From contig NZ_CAFK01000299.1 of the NCBI RefSeq assembly GCF_000239815.1, positions 240,233 through 304,232 on the forward strand: 64,000 nucleotides of DNA, given 5' to 3'. Positions 63,248 to 64,000 of the stretch are shown here, piece by piece (position 1 is the stretch's first letter; each line of letters starts with the position of its first letter). The notes under the pieces are model-generated. The model saw only the letters and a program-made list of their open reading frames with translations. It was not told the DNA's origin and searched no databases. A program made the position numbers and the translations under genes. This DNA is from Bradyrhizobium sp. STM 3843. GTDB taxonomy: Bacteria; Pseudomonadota; Alphaproteobacteria; Rhizobiales; Xanthobacteraceae.

Positions 63248-63724
63248 ATGCTCTTATCGCTCGACGACTTCCGTATCAAACCTGAGAACTTCGATCTGAC
63301 GAAGATGGAAAACATCATTCGGATCGCTTGCGGGCTGTTTTACCTGCCGCACGCCGCCGGGAAATTCATCGCCTTCGGCGTTCTCAATCCGCCAATCGTG
63401 AAGTTCTTCGCAGCTGCAGGCCTGTCACCTCCGGAGGTTTGGGTCTACATCGCTGCCGCCGCTGAACTGTCTGTTGCCGTTGCACTGACACTCGGCATTT
63501 GCACTCGTTTCGCGGCGCTCGGCTCCGCCGCGCTGATGGCGATTGCAGTCTACTCGCTTCAGGTCGTGAAGGGTTTCGGCTGGACTTGGAATACCGGCGG
63601 CTACGAGTATCCGGTGTTCTGGGGAATTTGCTCGCTCGCCGTGGCGTTGCACACTTGGCAAGCTTGGTTCGCAGCGCGCAAGACCGCCGCGCATCCGGTT
63701 ACGCGGCTCGTCGCCGCGGAGTGA
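63248..63724 (+). CDS. DoxX-family membrane protein
   Basis: The protein has 158 residues from ATG 63248, preceded by AAGGAG. Four membrane helices fit the DoxX fold: NIIRIACGLFYLPHAAGKFIAFG, WVYIAAAAELSVAVALTLGICTRFAALGSAALMAIAVYSLQV, YPVFWGICSLAVALHTW. The conserved FG-type motif in helix 1 (HAAGKF) is present. DoxX proteins are linked to redox stress and quinone handling; no firm reaction is known. The gene lies past the LysR regulator on the same strand, with 400 bases between. It may have no tie to the catabolic operon. Confidence 0.82.
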   Translation: MLLSLDDFRIKPENFDLTKMENIIRIACGLFYLPHAAGKFIAFGVLNPPIVKFFAAAGLSPPEVWVYIAAAAELSVAVALTLGICTRFAALGSAALMAIAVYSLQVVKGFGWTWNTGGYEYPVFWGICSLAVALHTWQAWFAARKTAAHPVTRLVAAE

Positions 63725-63804
63725 GATAGGCCCCCTCGAATGCGGGCTGCATTGCCTGCATGGCGTGAAGATGGATGGCCGCAGCCGGTCCATCATTCGG
63801 GCAC

Positions 63805-64000
63805 TCAGCCTCGCCCGTATCCGACCTTCTGAAACAGGTAATCGCGGGATTCTGCAGTCAGACGCTTGGCCTGGGCCACGAGGGGAACGCCAAACTTGAC
63901 CGGCTTGGCCGCAACGAAGACGGCCCCGAGGCAACCGGCGTCTGCCGCACCGACGATGCGTCAACAGGGTTTTGGAGCGGAAAATAGGCGAGACTGTCTG
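63805..64000 (-). pseudogene. Amidohydrolase, C-terminal end with a frameshift (cut by window edge)
   Basis: The minus strand reads DSLAYFPLQNPVDA, then one base out of frame VGAADAGCLGAVFVAAKPVKFG, and ends RLTAESRDYLFQKVGYGRG at stop 63805. The intact amidohydrolase at 39276-40751 has DNLAYYPLQNPVDAIVGAADAGCIEAVFVAGTPVKFGG and RLAAESREYLFQKVGFARG at the same place. One base of the expected Ile codon is missing. The rest of the gene lies outside the window, so it is unclear whether anything upstream is intact. Confidence 0.8.

Overview
The window is GC-rich and reads as the accessory part of a chromosome from an alphaproteobacterium of the Rhizobiales, probably Bradyrhizobium-like. The reasons are the Liv-type and TctC-type uptake systems, the many LysR, MarR and GntR regulators, the MHS and ACS transporters, the porin style, and the trpD-trpC-moaC order in one fragment. 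No rRNA gene, intact tRNA gene or CRISPR array was seen.

Region 1 (1-10 kb) is a scrap yard. It holds the tail of a LysR gene, a MetA-type outer-membrane protein, and a tRNA 3' end followed by decayed phage genes (DUF2213 and Mu gpF-like, all frameshifted). Embedded in the phage remains is a piece of a trp/moa operon with an intact trpC. Then come a nitronate monooxygenase, an IS5-type transposase remnant, two cupins, and small remnants of a copper amine oxidase and its permease. Region 2 (10-18 kb) has a GlcG-like protein and a sugar-acid type cluster: a ketopantoate-reductase-like enzyme, a GlxR-like dehydrogenase, an XRE-cupin regulator, an MHS transporter and a hydroxypyruvate isomerase-like protein. 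A LysR regulator and an unusual SDR follow. Region 3 (19-25 kb) is an amine-use operon (APC permease, TPQ copper amine oxidase, MFS), followed by a tRNA-derived attachment-site scar.

Region 4 (25-38.6 kb) lies between two inverted chemoreceptor genes, one with a frameshift at its 5' end. It holds a porin pseudogene, an MBL-fold hydrolase, a MarR regulator, and a LysR-controlled operon of D-2-hydroxyacid dehydrogenase, RraA-like aldolase, aconitase-family hydratase and ACS transporter. Region 5 (38.6-46 kb) is a GntR-centred divergent cluster: a zinc oxidoreductase, an extradiol dioxygenase, a TctC binding protein, an amidohydrolase and a glyoxalase-fold protein on one side, and a fumarylacetoacetate-hydrolase-family enzyme plus an AA_synth protein on the other. 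Both promoter regions carry the same 12-bp palindrome.

Region 6 (46-64 kb) is the most coherent. A LigB-type homoprotocatechuate dioxygenase stands next to a run of about 13.6 kb on the minus strand. In transcription order it reads: ThDP decarboxylase, phenylacetaldehyde-type dehydrogenase, HpaE, a second, unrelated (VOC-type) homoprotocatechuate dioxygenase, an aldehyde dehydrogenase stub, LivK-H-MG-F, an FAD-linked 2-hydroxyacid dehydrogenase and an exported MBL-fold protein. Read as a pathway it would take an aryl-lactate to arylpyruvate, arylacetaldehyde, (dihydroxy)phenylacetate and ring-cleavage products. The amine oxidase of region 3 would feed the same arylacetaldehyde step. The divergent LysR gene shares its upstream region with the MarR gene 33 kb away. 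Many small, partly homologous gene scraps show that catabolic modules have been duplicated and lost here repeatedly.
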